31,523 nt of DNA from an uncultured Eubacteriales bacterium. GTDB lineage: Bacteria; Bacillota; Clostridia; Oscillospirales; Acutalibacteraceae. Shown here piece by piece: positions 1 to 7,889 of the stretch. The notes under the pieces are model-generated. The model ran no database searches and was not told where the DNA came from. It saw only the letters and a list, made by a program, of their open reading frames with translations. The DNA is taken from positions 1 to 31,523 of the forward strand of contig ONEU01000079.1 of assembly GCA_900316925.1 (NCBI GenBank), given 5' to 3'. A program made the position numbers and the translations under genes. Each line of letters begins with the position of its first letter. Positions within the stretch are counted from its first letter, which is position 1.

Positions 1-83
1 AGAGGATGGGATTCGAACCCATGTGTCCTTTCGGACAAACGGTTTTCAAGACCGCCTCGTTATGACCGCTTCGATACCTCTCC
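1..83 (-). tRNA. tRNA-Ser, anticodon TGA, 3' end cut by window edge
   Basis: Read on the minus strand, the molecule starts GGAGAGG at base 83. It has an anticodon stem with loop CTTGAAA, giving anticodon TGA (reads UCA and related serine codons). It has a long variable arm GTCC-GAAA-GGAC, the class II feature of tRNA-Ser, and a T arm with GGTTCGAATCC. The acceptor strand CCTCT is cut by the left edge, so the last acceptor bases, the discriminator and CCA are not visible. A good promoter lies just upstream (see 116-144). Confidence 0.96.
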
Positions 84-115
84 GTATGTCCGTTGTCGCT
101 CCCTGCGACTTTGTT

Positions 116-144
116 ATCATATCATATTTCTTTCTGGATGTCAA
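116..144 (-). promoter_or_regulatory. Promoter of tRNA-Ser
   Basis: On the minus strand the -35 box is TTGACA (plus 139-144) and the -10 box is TATGAT (plus 116-121), with a 17-base spacer. The start would fall near base 109, about 26 bases before the mature tRNA 5' end. This is a near-consensus sigma-A promoter pointing into the tRNA. Confidence 0.8.
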
Positions 145-237
145 TACCTTTTTTTAAATTCTGTAAAAATATATACAGAAATCAAAAAGAAGAGGAAAAA
201 AATATTTTGAAAAAACAAAAAAAGTTTCAAAAATATA

Positions 238-266
238 GTGACTTTTCACCATTTTTATGATATAAT
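238..266 (+). promoter_or_regulatory. Promoter of the phoH-ybeY-dgkA-era operon
   Basis: The -35 box is GTGACT (238-243) and the -10 box is a perfect TATAAT (261-266), with a 17-base spacer in a very AT-rich stretch. It predicts a 5' leader of roughly 75 bases before phoH. Nothing else in 145-237 looks like a gene. Confidence 0.65.
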
Positions 267-293
267 GAAAAAAATTATATTCTAATTATATAT

Positions 294-313
294 TTTTAAC
301 ATAATTGTTAAAA
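294..313. repeat. Perfect AT-rich dyad in the phoH leader
   Basis: TTTTAACA (294-301) and TGTTAAAA (306-313) form a perfect 8-base inverted repeat around TAAT. It lies just downstream of the predicted phoH start site. It could be an operator or a weak RNA hairpin; no regulator can be named from the sequence. Confidence 0.4.
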
Positions 314-347
314 GAGTGTCATCATCAGAAATGATTAAGGTGATTCC

Positions 348-1310
348 ATGTTTGAACAGACAATCAATATTGACAGGATGGAGCAGGCTGTCGCACTGTT
401 CGGTACGTTTGATGAAAATATCAAACTCATACAGAATGAGTATATGGTGTCGGTGGTGTGCAGGGGTTCTGATTTGAAGATCTCCGGAGAGCCGGAAAAT
501 GTTTCCCGCGCTTCCAGGGTGATCGAAAGCCTGCTGAATCTGATCAATAAGGGAGAAGCCCTGAGTGACCAGAACGTACGCTACTGTATGTCTCTGGTCA
601 ACGAAGGCAAGGAACAGCGTATTGAACAGTTGGGCGGTGACTGCATCTGCATTACCTCCAAGGGGCGTCCGGTAAAGCCGAAGACACTCGGTCAGAAGAG
701 CTACTGTACGGCAATCCAGAAGAATACCGTGACCTTCGGTGTCGGACCGGCAGGTACCGGTAAGACCTATCTTGCCGTTGCAATGGCGGTGGCAGCCTTC
801 CGTGCCAGGGAGATTAACCGGATCATCCTCACCAGGCCGGCTGTGGAGGCCGGTGAAAAGCTGGGTTTTCTGCCGGGTGATCTGCAGAGCAAGGTGGATC
901 CGTATCTGCGGCCGCTGTATGACGCTTTGTTTGATATGCTAGGCGCAGAGACCTATCAAAAATATGTGGAACGAGGCAACATTGAAGTGGCGCCGCTTGC
1001 CTATATGAGAGGCAGGACACTCGATGACAGCTTTATCATCCTGGATGAGGCGCAGAATACAACGCCGGAGCAGATGAAGATGTTCCTGACAAGACTGGGG
1101 TTCAATTCAAAAATGGTGATCACGGGAGATATTACCCAGATCGACCTTCCGGGCGGGGTGCGTTCGGGTCTGAAGGATGCGGTACGGATCCTGAAGGATA
1201 TTGAGGGTATCGAAACAATCATGTTTTCTGCAAAGGATGTTGTACGCAACAGACTGGTACAGGATATTATCAAGGCGTATGACAGTGTGATCAATAAAAA
1301 GCCAAAATGA
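348..1310 (+). CDS. phoH: PhoH family ATPase
   Basis: This is a cytoplasmic P-loop NTPase of the PhoH/YbeZ type, proposed to work in RNA processing together with the endoribonuclease YbeY, which is the next gene. The 320-residue length is normal. Residues 1-65 form the small KH-like N-terminal region. Walker A is GPAGTGKT (133-140) and Walker B is ILDEAQ (231-236). The TGD segment at 259-261 and RSGL at 272-275 fit the family core. The ATG at 348 is preceded by AAGGTG (337-342), five bases away. It is the first gene of the operon and follows a TATAAT promoter. The yqfC/yqfD sporulation genes that often precede phoH in Bacillus are absent here. The biochemical role of the family is only partly known. 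Confidence 0.95.
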   Translation: MFEQTINIDRMEQAVALFGTFDENIKLIQNEYMVSVVCRGSDLKISGEPENVSRASRVIESLLNLINKGEALSDQNVRYCMSLVNEGKEQRIEQLGGDCICITSKGRPVKPKTLGQKSYCTAIQKNTVTFGVGPAGTGKTYLAVAMAVAAFRAREINRIILTRPAVEAGEKLGFLPGDLQSKVDPYLRPLYDALFDMLGAETYQKYVERGNIEVAPLAYMRGRTLDDSFIILDEAQNTTPEQMKMFLTRLGFNSKMVITGDITQIDLPGGVRSGLKDAVRILKDIEGIETIMFSAKDVVRNRLVQDIIKAYDSVINKKPK

Positions 1311-1335
1311 ATAATAGTGAAAGGTGAGGTTCTTG

Positions 1336-1842
1336 ATGGACAAAATTAAAGTAATTATTTCCAATAAGCAAAAGGACGTGAAGGTGCCTACCGGACTGCG
1401 TATGCTGATCAGACGGTGCTGCAATGCCGTGCTGCAGATGGAAGAATTTGAAGGCTCGGTAGAGGTGAGTGTGACCATGGTGAATAATAAGCAGATCAAG
1501 GAAATGAATGCGATCTACCGCAATATTGACCGTGTGACGGATGTGCTGTCGTTCCCGATGGGCGAGAACGGCAAGTATGATACCGATCCGACCACCGGCG
1601 CCAAGATCCTGGGTGATATCGTGATCTCGATGGAGACCGCTATTGAGCAGGCAGAGCGATTCGGACATTCCCTGCAAAGAGAGGTTGGCTATCTGACCGC
1701 TCATTCCATGCTGCATCTGCTGGGCTATGACCATGAGGATAACGGCCTGCAGCGGATTCGTATGCGCGAAAAGGAAGAAAAGGTTATGACATTGTTAGGC
1801 CTTCCCAGCTCCTCCAGTTATGTGATGAAGGACGAGAGCTGA
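1336..1842 (+). CDS. ybeY: Endoribonuclease YbeY (16S rRNA maturation)
   Basis: YbeY is a zinc-dependent single-strand endoribonuclease needed for 16S rRNA 3' processing and 70S ribosome quality control. The signature HxxxHxxGYDH is complete: H123, H127 and H133 in HSMLHLLGYDH, the metal ligands. The segment DVLSFPMG (69-76) is also typical. I chose the ATG at 1336 (168 residues) over an in-frame GTG at 1324, because the ribosome binding site AAGGTGAGG (1321-1329) lies six bases before 1336 and overlaps the GTG. The gene lies 25 bases after phoH. Its stop codon overlaps the start of dgkA by one base (TGATG), which implies translational coupling. Confidence 0.95.
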   Translation: MDKIKVIISNKQKDVKVPTGLRMLIRRCCNAVLQMEEFEGSVEVSVTMVNNKQIKEMNAIYRNIDRVTDVLSFPMGENGKYDTDPTTGAKILGDIVISMETAIEQAERFGHSLQREVGYLTAHSMLHLLGYDHEDNGLQRIRMREKEEKVMTLLGLPSSSSYVMKDES

Positions 1843-2357
1843 TGTCCTTTTTCAAGGGCTTCGGATATGCGTTCCTTGGAATACTGCACTGCATCAAAAA
1901 CGAGCGAAACATGAGATTTCATACAGTGGCTGCGCTGTATGTTCTCGTTTTTGCGCGTTTTTTTGATTTTTCATGCAGTGAGTGGCTGGTGCTGTTTCTC
2001 ACAATAGGCGCAGTGATCGCTGCCGAGATGATCAATACCGCAATTGAGGAGCTTTGCGATAAGGTGACGCAGGAAACGGACCCGCACATCAAACATTCTA
2101 AAGACGCAGCAGCCGGCGCCGTGTTGGTGCTGGCGATTTTTGCTGCTGTGATCGGTGTATTCCTGTTCTGGAACGCCGAGGGGTGGATCAGACTCTATAC
2201 CTTTTATATGACTCATCCGTGGAACCTGACAGCCGTAGTGCTGCTGGCGGTATGTTCGGTGTTCTATATCGTATGGGGACCCGTGGGGCTGAAAGAACGC
2301 TGTAGAGGGAAGAAGAACAGCAGCATGGAAAGGAAGAAGAAGCATGACAAAGACTAA
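1842..2357 (+). CDS. dgkA: Diacylglycerol/undecaprenol kinase, DgkA family
   Basis: This is an integral membrane lipid kinase. In Gram-positive bacteria the family mostly phosphorylates undecaprenol to feed the cell-wall lipid carrier pool. Conserved DgkA elements are visible: ERNMRFH (21-27), the catalytic stretch AAEMINTAIEELCD (60-73, with E62, N65 and E69/E70), and KDAAAGAV (87-94). Three membrane helices of the core are followed by an extra hydrophobic segment (about 129-146) and a basic tail. This makes the protein longer (171 residues) than the roughly 120-130 of minimal DgkA. It overlaps ybeY by one base and era by 14 bases. Whether the preferred substrate is undecaprenol or diacylglycerol cannot be read from the sequence. 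Confidence 0.92.
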   Translation: MSFFKGFGYAFLGILHCIKNERNMRFHTVAALYVLVFARFFDFSCSEWLVLFLTIGAVIAAEMINTAIEELCDKVTQETDPHIKHSKDAAAGAVLVLAIFAAVIGVFLFWNAEGWIRLYTFYMTHPWNLTAVVLLAVCSVFYIVWGPVGLKERCRGKKNSSMERKKKHDKD

Positions 2358-3255
2358 AACCGCATTTATTGCGATTGTGGGAAAACCGAATGTAGGAAAA
2401 TCGTCGATCCTGAACCGTTTGTTGGGGGAGAAGATCGCCATTGTCTCCTCTAAGCCGCAGACGACCCGCACCCGTATCATGGGCGTGCTCACCGAAGAGA
2501 GCAGCCAGCTGGTATTTATTGATACCCCCGGTCTGCATAAGCCCCGCAACGATCTGGACCGTTATATGCTGCGTTCCATCAATGAATCGGTAGCCGGTGT
2601 GGATATGTGCGTACTGGTGACAGAGGCAAACAGACCTGTGAGCGAGGAAGAAAAGCAGTTGATCGAAAAGTTCCGGAGCATGGATATCCCGGCGGTGCTG
2701 GCAATCAACAAGATTGACACGATAAACGATAAGTCGGTACTGGCAGGACAGATTTCCTCGCTGGCGGAACTGTATGATTTCAGTGCGGTGGTTCCCTGCT
2801 CTGCACAAACCGGCTCCGGCATTGACATCCTGAAAAAGGAGATGCGTTCACTGGCGCCGGAAGGTGACTTCATGTTTGATGAGGACACGCTGACCGATCA
2901 GCCCGAGCGAGTGATTGCTGCGGAGATCGTGCGGGAAAAGCTGCTGCGACTGCTGGAGCGTGAGGTGCCGCACGGATCGGCGGTATTTGTGGAACGGATG
3001 AAGGAGCGTGAGAGCGGTGACATCATTGACATTGACGCCGTGATCTACTGTGAGCGGAGCAGTCATAAGGGCATCATCATCGGCAAGGGAGGTTCCATGC
3101 TGAAAAAGATCGGAACCTACGCCCGTCAGGATATGGAGAAATTCTTTGACTGCAAAGTAAATCTGCAGATATGGGTGAAGGTGAAGGAGGACTGGCGCAA
3201 CCGTGAATCCATCCTGCGCTCACTCGGCTACGATGAAAATGATCTGCTCCAATAA
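2344..3255 (+). CDS. era: GTPase Era (30S ribosome assembly)
   Basis: Era is an essential GTPase that binds the 3' end of 16S rRNA during 30S maturation. GTPase motifs are G1 GKPNVGKS (13-20), G3 DTPG (60-63) and G4 NKID (122-125). The C-terminal KH RNA-binding domain carries the GKGG loop at 247-250. The 303-residue length is typical. The start lies inside the last 14 bases of dgkA, with AGGAAGAAG upstream acting as the ribosome binding site. It is the last gene of the phoH operon and is functionally linked to ybeY, since both act on 16S rRNA. No clean terminator follows; a structured repeat element begins three bases after the stop. Confidence 0.97.
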   Translation: MTKTKTAFIAIVGKPNVGKSSILNRLLGEKIAIVSSKPQTTRTRIMGVLTEESSQLVFIDTPGLHKPRNDLDRYMLRSINESVAGVDMCVLVTEANRPVSEEEKQLIEKFRSMDIPAVLAINKIDTINDKSVLAGQISSLAELYDFSAVVPCSAQTGSGIDILKKEMRSLAPEGDFMFDEDTLTDQPERVIAAEIVREKLLRLLEREVPHGSAVFVERMKERESGDIIDIDAVIYCERSSHKGIIIGKGGSMLKKIGTYARQDMEKFFDCKVNLQIWVKVKEDWRNRESILRSLGYDENDLLQ

Positions 3256-3414
3256 CCCGGCGCAGAGCCTGCGCACCCGATACGCGCTTCCGTGCGCCAG
3301 CGCACTATTCAGATAAAACTTACGGATACAATCCCCGTGCTTGGAGGGGATACCCTAAGAATAAAGCAGGCACGGGTACTGAGAGAGAATGAAAATGTAA
3401 GGAGTATAGATAAA

Positions 3415-3457
3415 ACAGCCGTTAAGCGCCCCTCGTAAGGGGCGTGTCGGCGGCTGT
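3415..3457 (+). other. Nested hairpin inside the intergenic element
   Basis: The outer stem is ACAGCCG (3415-3421) with CGGCTGT (3451-3457). The inner stem is CGCCCCT (3427-3433) with AGGGGCG (3438-3444) around a CGTA loop. No run of T follows, so it is not a standard intrinsic terminator in either direction. A partial relic of the same sequence appears at 15482-15508. Confidence 0.5.
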
Positions 3458-3479
3458 AGAAAATACGCAGCCTTGCTGC

Positions 3480-3538
3480 GCCGTGCCGGATGTTAGCGAT
3501 ACTGCACCTTCCGCCTTAGGCATACAGAGTGAGCGCAG
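3480..3538. repeat. Dispersed intergenic repeat, copy 1
   Basis: The core GCCGTGCCGGATGTTAGCGA (3480-3499) matches copy 2 (9466-9485) at 19 of 20 bases. The copies then stay colinear through a small palindrome (GCCTTAGGC, 3513-3521), TACA, and GAGCGCAG (3531-3538). It forms the right part of the 320-base element. Confidence 0.65.
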
Positions 3539-3617
3539 CGAACGACAGCGTGACACGGGTGCGCAGGCTCTGCGCCGCCGCTGACAAGATTCATGGAATA
3601 TTTTTATGGGTTGAGGG

Positions 3618-3623
3618 TATAAT
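3618..3623 (+). promoter_or_regulatory. Possible -10 box of the yqzL-recO-mutS2 operon
   Basis: A perfect TATAAT lies at 3618-3623, about 120 bases before yqzL and directly after the repeat element. No good -35 box sits at the expected distance (GGAATA at 3595-3600), so the assignment is tentative. Confidence 0.35.
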
Positions 3624-3744
3624 AGAGACATACAATTCGTTAGAGTGAATAAAGATGGTGTAGAGTGTTGGGGGAGAGTTGTGGAGATACACAAGACTCC
3701 TGGAAACCATGAGAATGGAGGCGGCAGCGTTGCCGGAGAATTGT

Positions 3745-3921
3745 ATGGATGAAAATACCGCTTGGGAGAACTTTGTGCGAACAGGAAGTGTGAGTGACTA
3801 CCTGGCTTATTGCCGGGTGAAATTGGGCTATCCGCCCGATGCGGCTCAACGGAAACCGGAGGAATGGTATGAGAACGGAAACCGAGGGACTGATCCTGAA
3901 AGAACAGACCATTGGGGATAA
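3745..3921 (+). CDS. yqzL: YqzL-like small protein
   Basis: This is a 58-residue protein whose N-terminal half (W7, F10, TGSV at 13-16, DYLAY at 18-22) resembles the YqzL family. That family is a very small protein of unknown function, characteristically encoded between era and recO in Firmicutes, and the position here is exactly that. I chose the ATG at 3745 because GGAGAA (3735-3740) sits four bases upstream and the family pattern starts just after it; the frame is open from 3679. The C-terminal tail (from about residue 28) is longer than in the minimal family and overlaps recO by 53 bases in another frame. The true end is fixed by the stop at 3921. Function unknown. Confidence 0.72.
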   Translation: MDENTAWENFVRTGSVSDYLAYCRVKLGYPPDAAQRKPEEWYENGNRGTDPERTDHWG

Positions 3922-4615
3922 AGATCGGCTGGTTACGGTGCTGACAAAGAACCAGGGCGTGCTGCGCTGCTTTGTCAGAGGCGGTAAGAATATGAAAAAT
4001 ACCTGCTTCGCCGCTACCCAGACCATGTGCTATTCCCGTCTGTCTATCTTTCACGGAAAAAGCAGCTATGTGATCGACGAGGCAGAAAGTATCCGCCTTT
4101 TCTACCAGATCAGAAAGGATATCGAACAGCTCGCTCTGGCTCAGTATTTCTGCGAACTGGCAATATTCGCGGTGCCGGAGGGAACGGAATCCTCTGAACA
4201 GCTCCGTCTGCTGCTCAACTGCCTGCATTTCATCCCGCTGGGGACAAAACCGCTGCTGTTTATCAAGGCTGTCTATGAACTGCGGCTGATGATCAGCCTC
4301 GGCTATCATCCTGATATGCTCTACTGCACCGGCTGCGGCTGCTATGAGGCTGACCTCATGTATTTCGATACCGTGAAAAATCACCTGATCTGCTCCTCCT
4401 GTACCGATGGGGCTCCCGGTCTGTGCGGATTGTCAAGGGGAGCGCTGACGGCTTTCCGCTATCTGGTGGTGGCTGACCCGAAGAAGATCTTCTCCTTTCA
4501 GACATCACCTGAGTCTTTGGAGCAGCTCGCTAAATGCACGGAGGCTTTCGTGCTTGAACGTTTTAAACAACCATTTACCGCCCTGGAATTCTATCGACAG
4601 GTGCGGACAAGTTAA
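3869..4615 (+). CDS. recO: DNA repair protein RecO
   Basis: RecO is a recombination mediator that, with RecF and RecR, loads RecA onto SSB-coated single-stranded DNA. The N-terminal OB fold starts with TEGLILKEQTIGDKDRLVTV (4-23), the usual family opening. A zinc site is visible as CTGC (153-156) and CSSC (175-178). The length is 248 residues. I chose the ATG at 3869 because GGAGGA (3858-3863) is five bases upstream. An in-frame ATG ten codons earlier (3839) would add residues not seen in the family. The gene overlaps the end of yqzL by 53 bases, and mutS2 follows after 11 bases. Confidence 0.93.
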   Translation: MRTETEGLILKEQTIGDKDRLVTVLTKNQGVLRCFVRGGKNMKNTCFAATQTMCYSRLSIFHGKSSYVIDEAESIRLFYQIRKDIEQLALAQYFCELAIFAVPEGTESSEQLRLLLNCLHFIPLGTKPLLFIKAVYELRLMISLGYHPDMLYCTGCGCYEADLMYFDTVKNHLICSSCTDGAPGLCGLSRGALTAFRYLVVADPKKIFSFQTSPESLEQLAKCTEAFVLERFKQPFTALEFYRQVRTS

Positions 4616-4626
4616 AGGATATGATT

Positions 4627-6975
4627 ATGAACAGAGATCAACAATCATTGGAATTACATAAAATACTGGAGCTTCTGGCAGAACAGACCTCCTTTGAGGA
4701 TGCCCGGAAGCTGGCTCTCGAAACAGAAGTCTCCACAGGACTGTTTGAAGTGAAGGAACTGCTGCAGGAAACCTACGATGCCCATGCATTGGTGGGGCGT
4801 TTCGGCGCACCTGCCTTTGGTAACCTGCACAATATGAAGAATGCGCTGAAACGTGCGGATGCCGGAGCCGTGCTTACTCCGCTGGAACTCCTGCGCTGTG
4901 CGTCTCTTCTGCGCGTCATCCGCACGGTGACGGACTGGCGGGCAAAATCCGCTTCCGTTACCTGCAGTCTCGACAGACGCTTTAATGCCCTGGTACCGAA
5001 TAAATATCTGGAGACAAAGATCACCTCAACGATACTGTCAGAGGAAGAGATCGCCGATAACGCGTCTCCGGAACTTGCTGCTATCCGTAAGAAGATCGCC
5101 GCCGCCTCCGCAAAAATCAGAGACAAGCTCGACCAGATGATCCACTCCCAGTCTATGCAGAAATACCTGCAGGACAGTATCGTTACCATCCGCAGCGGCA
5201 GGTATGTCATCCCCGTCAAGGCGGAGTTCCGTTCATCGGTTTCCGGTCTGGTGCATGATACCTCCTCCAGCGGTGCTACCGTGTTCATCGAGCCGATGAG
5301 CGTGGTGGAGGCCAATAACGATATCCGTATCCTGCGGGGGAAGGAACAGGCGGAGATCGACAGAATTTTGTCAGAGCTGTCCGCCGAGCTGGGAGCCTAT
5401 GCCGATCAGATCATCCGCAGCTATGAGCTGCTCACCGAACTCAACGTTATTTTTGCCAAGGCACATCTTGCCTATCGGATGAAAGCGTCCATGCCTGTGA
5501 TGAATAACGAGGGCAGACTGGTGCTGAAAAAGGCCCGCCACCCGCTGATTCCTGCCGATCAGGTCGTGCCGACGGACATTGAACTGGGCAGGGAGTTTGA
5601 TACCCTGGTGGTGACCGGCCCGAATACCGGCGGTAAAACCGTTTCTCTCAAAACGACAGGATTACTGACCCTGATGGCAATGTGCGGACTGATGATTCCC
5701 GCTGCCGATAACAGTGAACTGTCGGTTTTTGACAATATCTTAGCCGATATCGGTGATGAGCAGAGCATTGAACAGTCGCTCTCCACCTTCTCGGCGCACA
5801 TGACGAATATCAAGCGTATTCTGGAGGTTGCCGATGAGCACAGTCTGGTGCTGATCGACGAGCTGGGAGCAGGTACCGATCCCGTTGAGGGTGCGGCGCT
5901 TGCGGAGGCGATCATTGAACGTCTGCGGCAGCAGGGAGCCAAGGTCGCTGCCACGACTCACTATGCCGAGCTGAAAAGCTATGCCCTCGATACGGCAGGT
6001 GTCGAAAATGCCTGCTGTGAATTTGATGTCGCGACGCTGCATCCTACCTATAAACTGTTGATCGGTATGCCGGGACGCTCCAATGCTTTTGCGATCTCCG
6101 AGCGTCTTGGTATCAGCAGTGAGGTGGTTGACCGTGCCAGGGAGCTGGTGTCCACGGAGGATACCAAATTTGAAGCCGTTGTCGGCAAACTGGAACAGAG
6201 CCGCAATGAGCTGGAACGAAAGCTGGAAGAGGCTGATGAGCTGAAACGGCAGGTGCAGGCGGAGCTGGAACAGGCTAAGCGTGACGCCGAGAAAACAAGA
6301 GCCGATAGTCAGCGTGAACTGGAACAGGCCAAACAGCAGGCGGAGACGATCATCACCAAGGCACGGGCACAGGTGTACGGCGTGTTGGATGAGCTGGAAG
6401 CCATCCGCAGGAAAAAGGATGTCACCGCCGAGGAAAAAGCAAAGCTCAAAGCGGATATCCGCAGTATGGAGGATGCCGCCGATCCCGTGAAAGCGGTGAA
6501 CAATGAGGATTATGTGCTGCCCAGACCCCTGAAGGTGGGGGATCTGGTGCTGATTTTCGATATCGACAAAAAAGCGACGGTGCTTGAAACCGGCAAGGAC
6601 AGCGTCCTGGTACAGGCAGGGATCATCAAGACCCGTGTACCGATCAGCAATCTGCGGCTCCTGAAACAGGAAAAGGTGAAGGTGCCGCAGCGGAGTGTGA
6701 CCCGGACAGTCCGTTCCGATGTGAGACGTACAGCCTCCACAGAGGTGGATGTGCGCGGTGAAGTGGTGATCGATGCCCTGCTGGAGGTGGACAGAGCCAT
6801 TGACGCCGCCATTATGCAGGGACTGCACCAGCTTACCATTATCCACGGCAAGGGAACAGGCGTGCTGCGCAAGGAAATCCAGAACCACCTGAAAAAGCAT
6901 CCCTCCATCCGTTCCTACCGTCTGGGTACCTACGGTGAGGGTGATGCCGGTGTGACCATTGCCGAACTGAAATGA
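4627..6975 (+). CDS. mutS2: MutS2 family ATPase with C-terminal Smr nuclease domain
   Basis: MutS2 is a MutS-like ATPase that limits recombination and, in Bacillus (as RqcU), splits collided ribosomes. Walker A is TGPNTGGKT (330-338), with the Walker B-like LVLIDELGAGTDP downstream. A long charged coiled coil lies around 510-625. It is followed by a KOW-like segment and the Smr domain (about 705-782), with DVRG (708-711) and HGKGTG (740-745). The 782-residue length is typical. I preferred the ATG at 4627 because AAAGGA (4614-4619) is seven bases away; the ATG at 4621 would be one base from it. It is probably co-transcribed with recO (11-base gap) and the membrane gene after it. Confidence 0.95.
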   Translation: MNRDQQSLELHKILELLAEQTSFEDARKLALETEVSTGLFEVKELLQETYDAHALVGRFGAPAFGNLHNMKNALKRADAGAVLTPLELLRCASLLRVIRTVTDWRAKSASVTCSLDRRFNALVPNKYLETKITSTILSEEEIADNASPELAAIRKKIAAASAKIRDKLDQMIHSQSMQKYLQDSIVTIRSGRYVIPVKAEFRSSVSGLVHDTSSSGATVFIEPMSVVEANNDIRILRGKEQAEIDRILSELSAELGAYADQIIRSYELLTELNVIFAKAHLAYRMKASMPVMNNEGRLVLKKARHPLIPADQVVPTDIELGREFDTLVVTGPNTGGKTVSLKTTGLLTLMAMCGLMIPAADNSELSVFDNILADIGDEQSIEQSLSTFSAHMTNIKRILEVADEHSLVLIDELGAGTDPVEGAALAEAIIERLRQQGAKVAATTHYAELKSYALDTAGVENACCEFDVATLHPTYKLLIGMPGRSNAFAISERLGISSEVVDRARELVSTEDTKFEAVVGKLEQSRNELERKLEEADELKRQVQAELEQAKRDAEKTRADSQRELEQAKQQAETIITKARAQVYGVLDELEAIRRKKDVTAEEKAKLKADIRSMEDAADPVKAVNNEDYVLPRPLKVGDLVLIFDIDKKATVLETGKDSVLVQAGIIKTRVPISNLRLLKQEKVKVPQRSVTRTVRSDVRRTASTEVDVRGEVVIDALLEVDRAIDAAIMQGLHQLTIIHGKGTGVLRKEIQNHLKKHPSIRSYRLGTYGEGDAGVTIAELK

Positions 6976-6999
6976 TCCGTCAGAAATCGGGAGATGCTT

Positions 7000-7767
7000 G
7001 TGAGAAAAAAGAGATTCCCGGTCGGGAAAGCCATCCTGCTCATTTTCTGTCTGCTGCTGGTTTCATTGGCGGCAGCGGCGGCGGTGTGTGTGGGTCTGGC
7101 GTTCACCGATCATAACAGCGACCGCTATACCCTGGAATCCACAGATGATTCCTTTCCGTTTGATGTACTCAGGGGTGCTCTGACCGGCAGCCGTTTTGAG
7201 GTGACGGAGGATAAGGTGAATACCTATCTGAACCGCTTCTTCTGCCGGCGTGTCCAGACAGGGGATGAAGAACCGGTTCTGGAAAATATCCGTCTGTATT
7301 TTCACGAGGAGTCGGATACGGAGCTTTATGCACGGGTGTATTTCCGACAGCACCATTTTTCGGTGTATGCACAGATCTCCGTTGTGCAGGAGGGGGCTGA
7401 CGGTGAGGCGGCAGTACAGTTTCGTCATGTGAAATTAGGGGAGCTGCCCCTGCCTGATTGGGTCGTCGATCGGATCATCTCCGGGATGACGGATGGGAAG
7501 CCCTATCTACGCTATGAGAACAGCACGCTCTATGTACAGACCCGTTTTGAGTATAACCTGGGCAGTCTGCATTTCACGCTGCACCTGAATACGCTCCATC
7601 CCAAGGAGGGGGCTGTTGTCTGTCGTACCAATCATCTGTCATGGGAGCTGATACGCTCCGTTTATGAGTTCCTGACATCGGATGAGGGGAGAGAACTGGC
7701 AGGAAGGCTCTTCGGTTCCCAGGTGGAGGGTTGGAAGAACCATCTGTTTGAGGCATTGTCCGGATAG
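7000..7767 (+). CDS. YpmS-like (DUF2140) membrane-anchored protein
   Basis: The protein has about 255 residues. A basic start and one hydrophobic segment (about residues 9-34) anchor an otherwise soluble, probably extracytoplasmic domain. The segment with alternating strands (YARVYFRQHHFSVYAQISVV) followed by VKLGELPLPDWVVD resembles the DUF2140/YpmS pattern. That pattern is a guess by eye, and no reaction can be named. GGGAG (6989-6993) is six bases before a GTG at 7000 but touches an ATG at 6994, so GTG is preferred; either start gives the same protein apart from two residues. It lies 24 bases after mutS2 and ends at a strong terminator, so it closes the yqzL-recO-mutS2 operon. Confidence 0.6.
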   Translation: MRKKRFPVGKAILLIFCLLLVSLAAAAAVCVGLAFTDHNSDRYTLESTDDSFPFDVLRGALTGSRFEVTEDKVNTYLNRFFCRRVQTGDEEPVLENIRLYFHEESDTELYARVYFRQHHFSVYAQISVVQEGADGEAAVQFRHVKLGELPLPDWVVDRIISGMTDGKPYLRYENSTLYVQTRFEYNLGSLHFTLHLNTLHPKEGAVVCRTNHLSWELIRSVYEFLTSDEGRELAGRLFGSQVEGWKNHLFEALSG

Positions 7768-7770
7768 GCA

Positions 7771-7809
7771 AAAACCCTGTTTACTGCCTGAGGCGGAACA
7801 GGGTTTTTT
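7771..7809 (+). terminator. Intrinsic terminator of the recO-mutS2 operon
   Basis: The stem AAAACCCTGTT (7771-7781) pairs with AACAGGGTTTT (7797-7807), and a T run follows (7804-7809). It lies three bases after the stop of the YpmS-like gene. Confidence 0.9.
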
Positions 7810-7889
7810 GATGCAGATCTTCACCGGGATGAGGTTTCGCCGCTATCAGGGGCAACCGGTAAGAAAGATAGAAAAGATCATTGGAATGA

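Larger units (their letters stand above)
3258..3577. repeat. 320-base intergenic element with perfect 22-base terminal inverted repeats
   Basis: Bases 3258-3279 and 3556-3577 are exact reverse complements over 22 bases, and the match ends abruptly on both sides. The interior has further dyads: CCCGTGC/GCACGGG (3334-3340 and 3370-3376), and a nested hairpin at 3415-3457. Its right part is shared with a second intergenic site at 9466-9523. It has no open reading frame that looks like a transposase and no obvious target duplication. It could be a non-autonomous MITE-like element or a structured transcript between era and yqzL. Confidence 0.6.

Noticed and set aside
3258..3577. Insertion sequence between era and yqzL
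   Set aside because: Inverted ends are present but there is no transposase frame and no target duplication, so only a non-autonomous element or structured RNA is possible.
3422..4384. Long minus-strand open frame of 320 codons covering the repeat element and recO
   Set aside because: It is antisense to recO, reads through the repeat, has no recognisable domain, and recO itself has full motif support.
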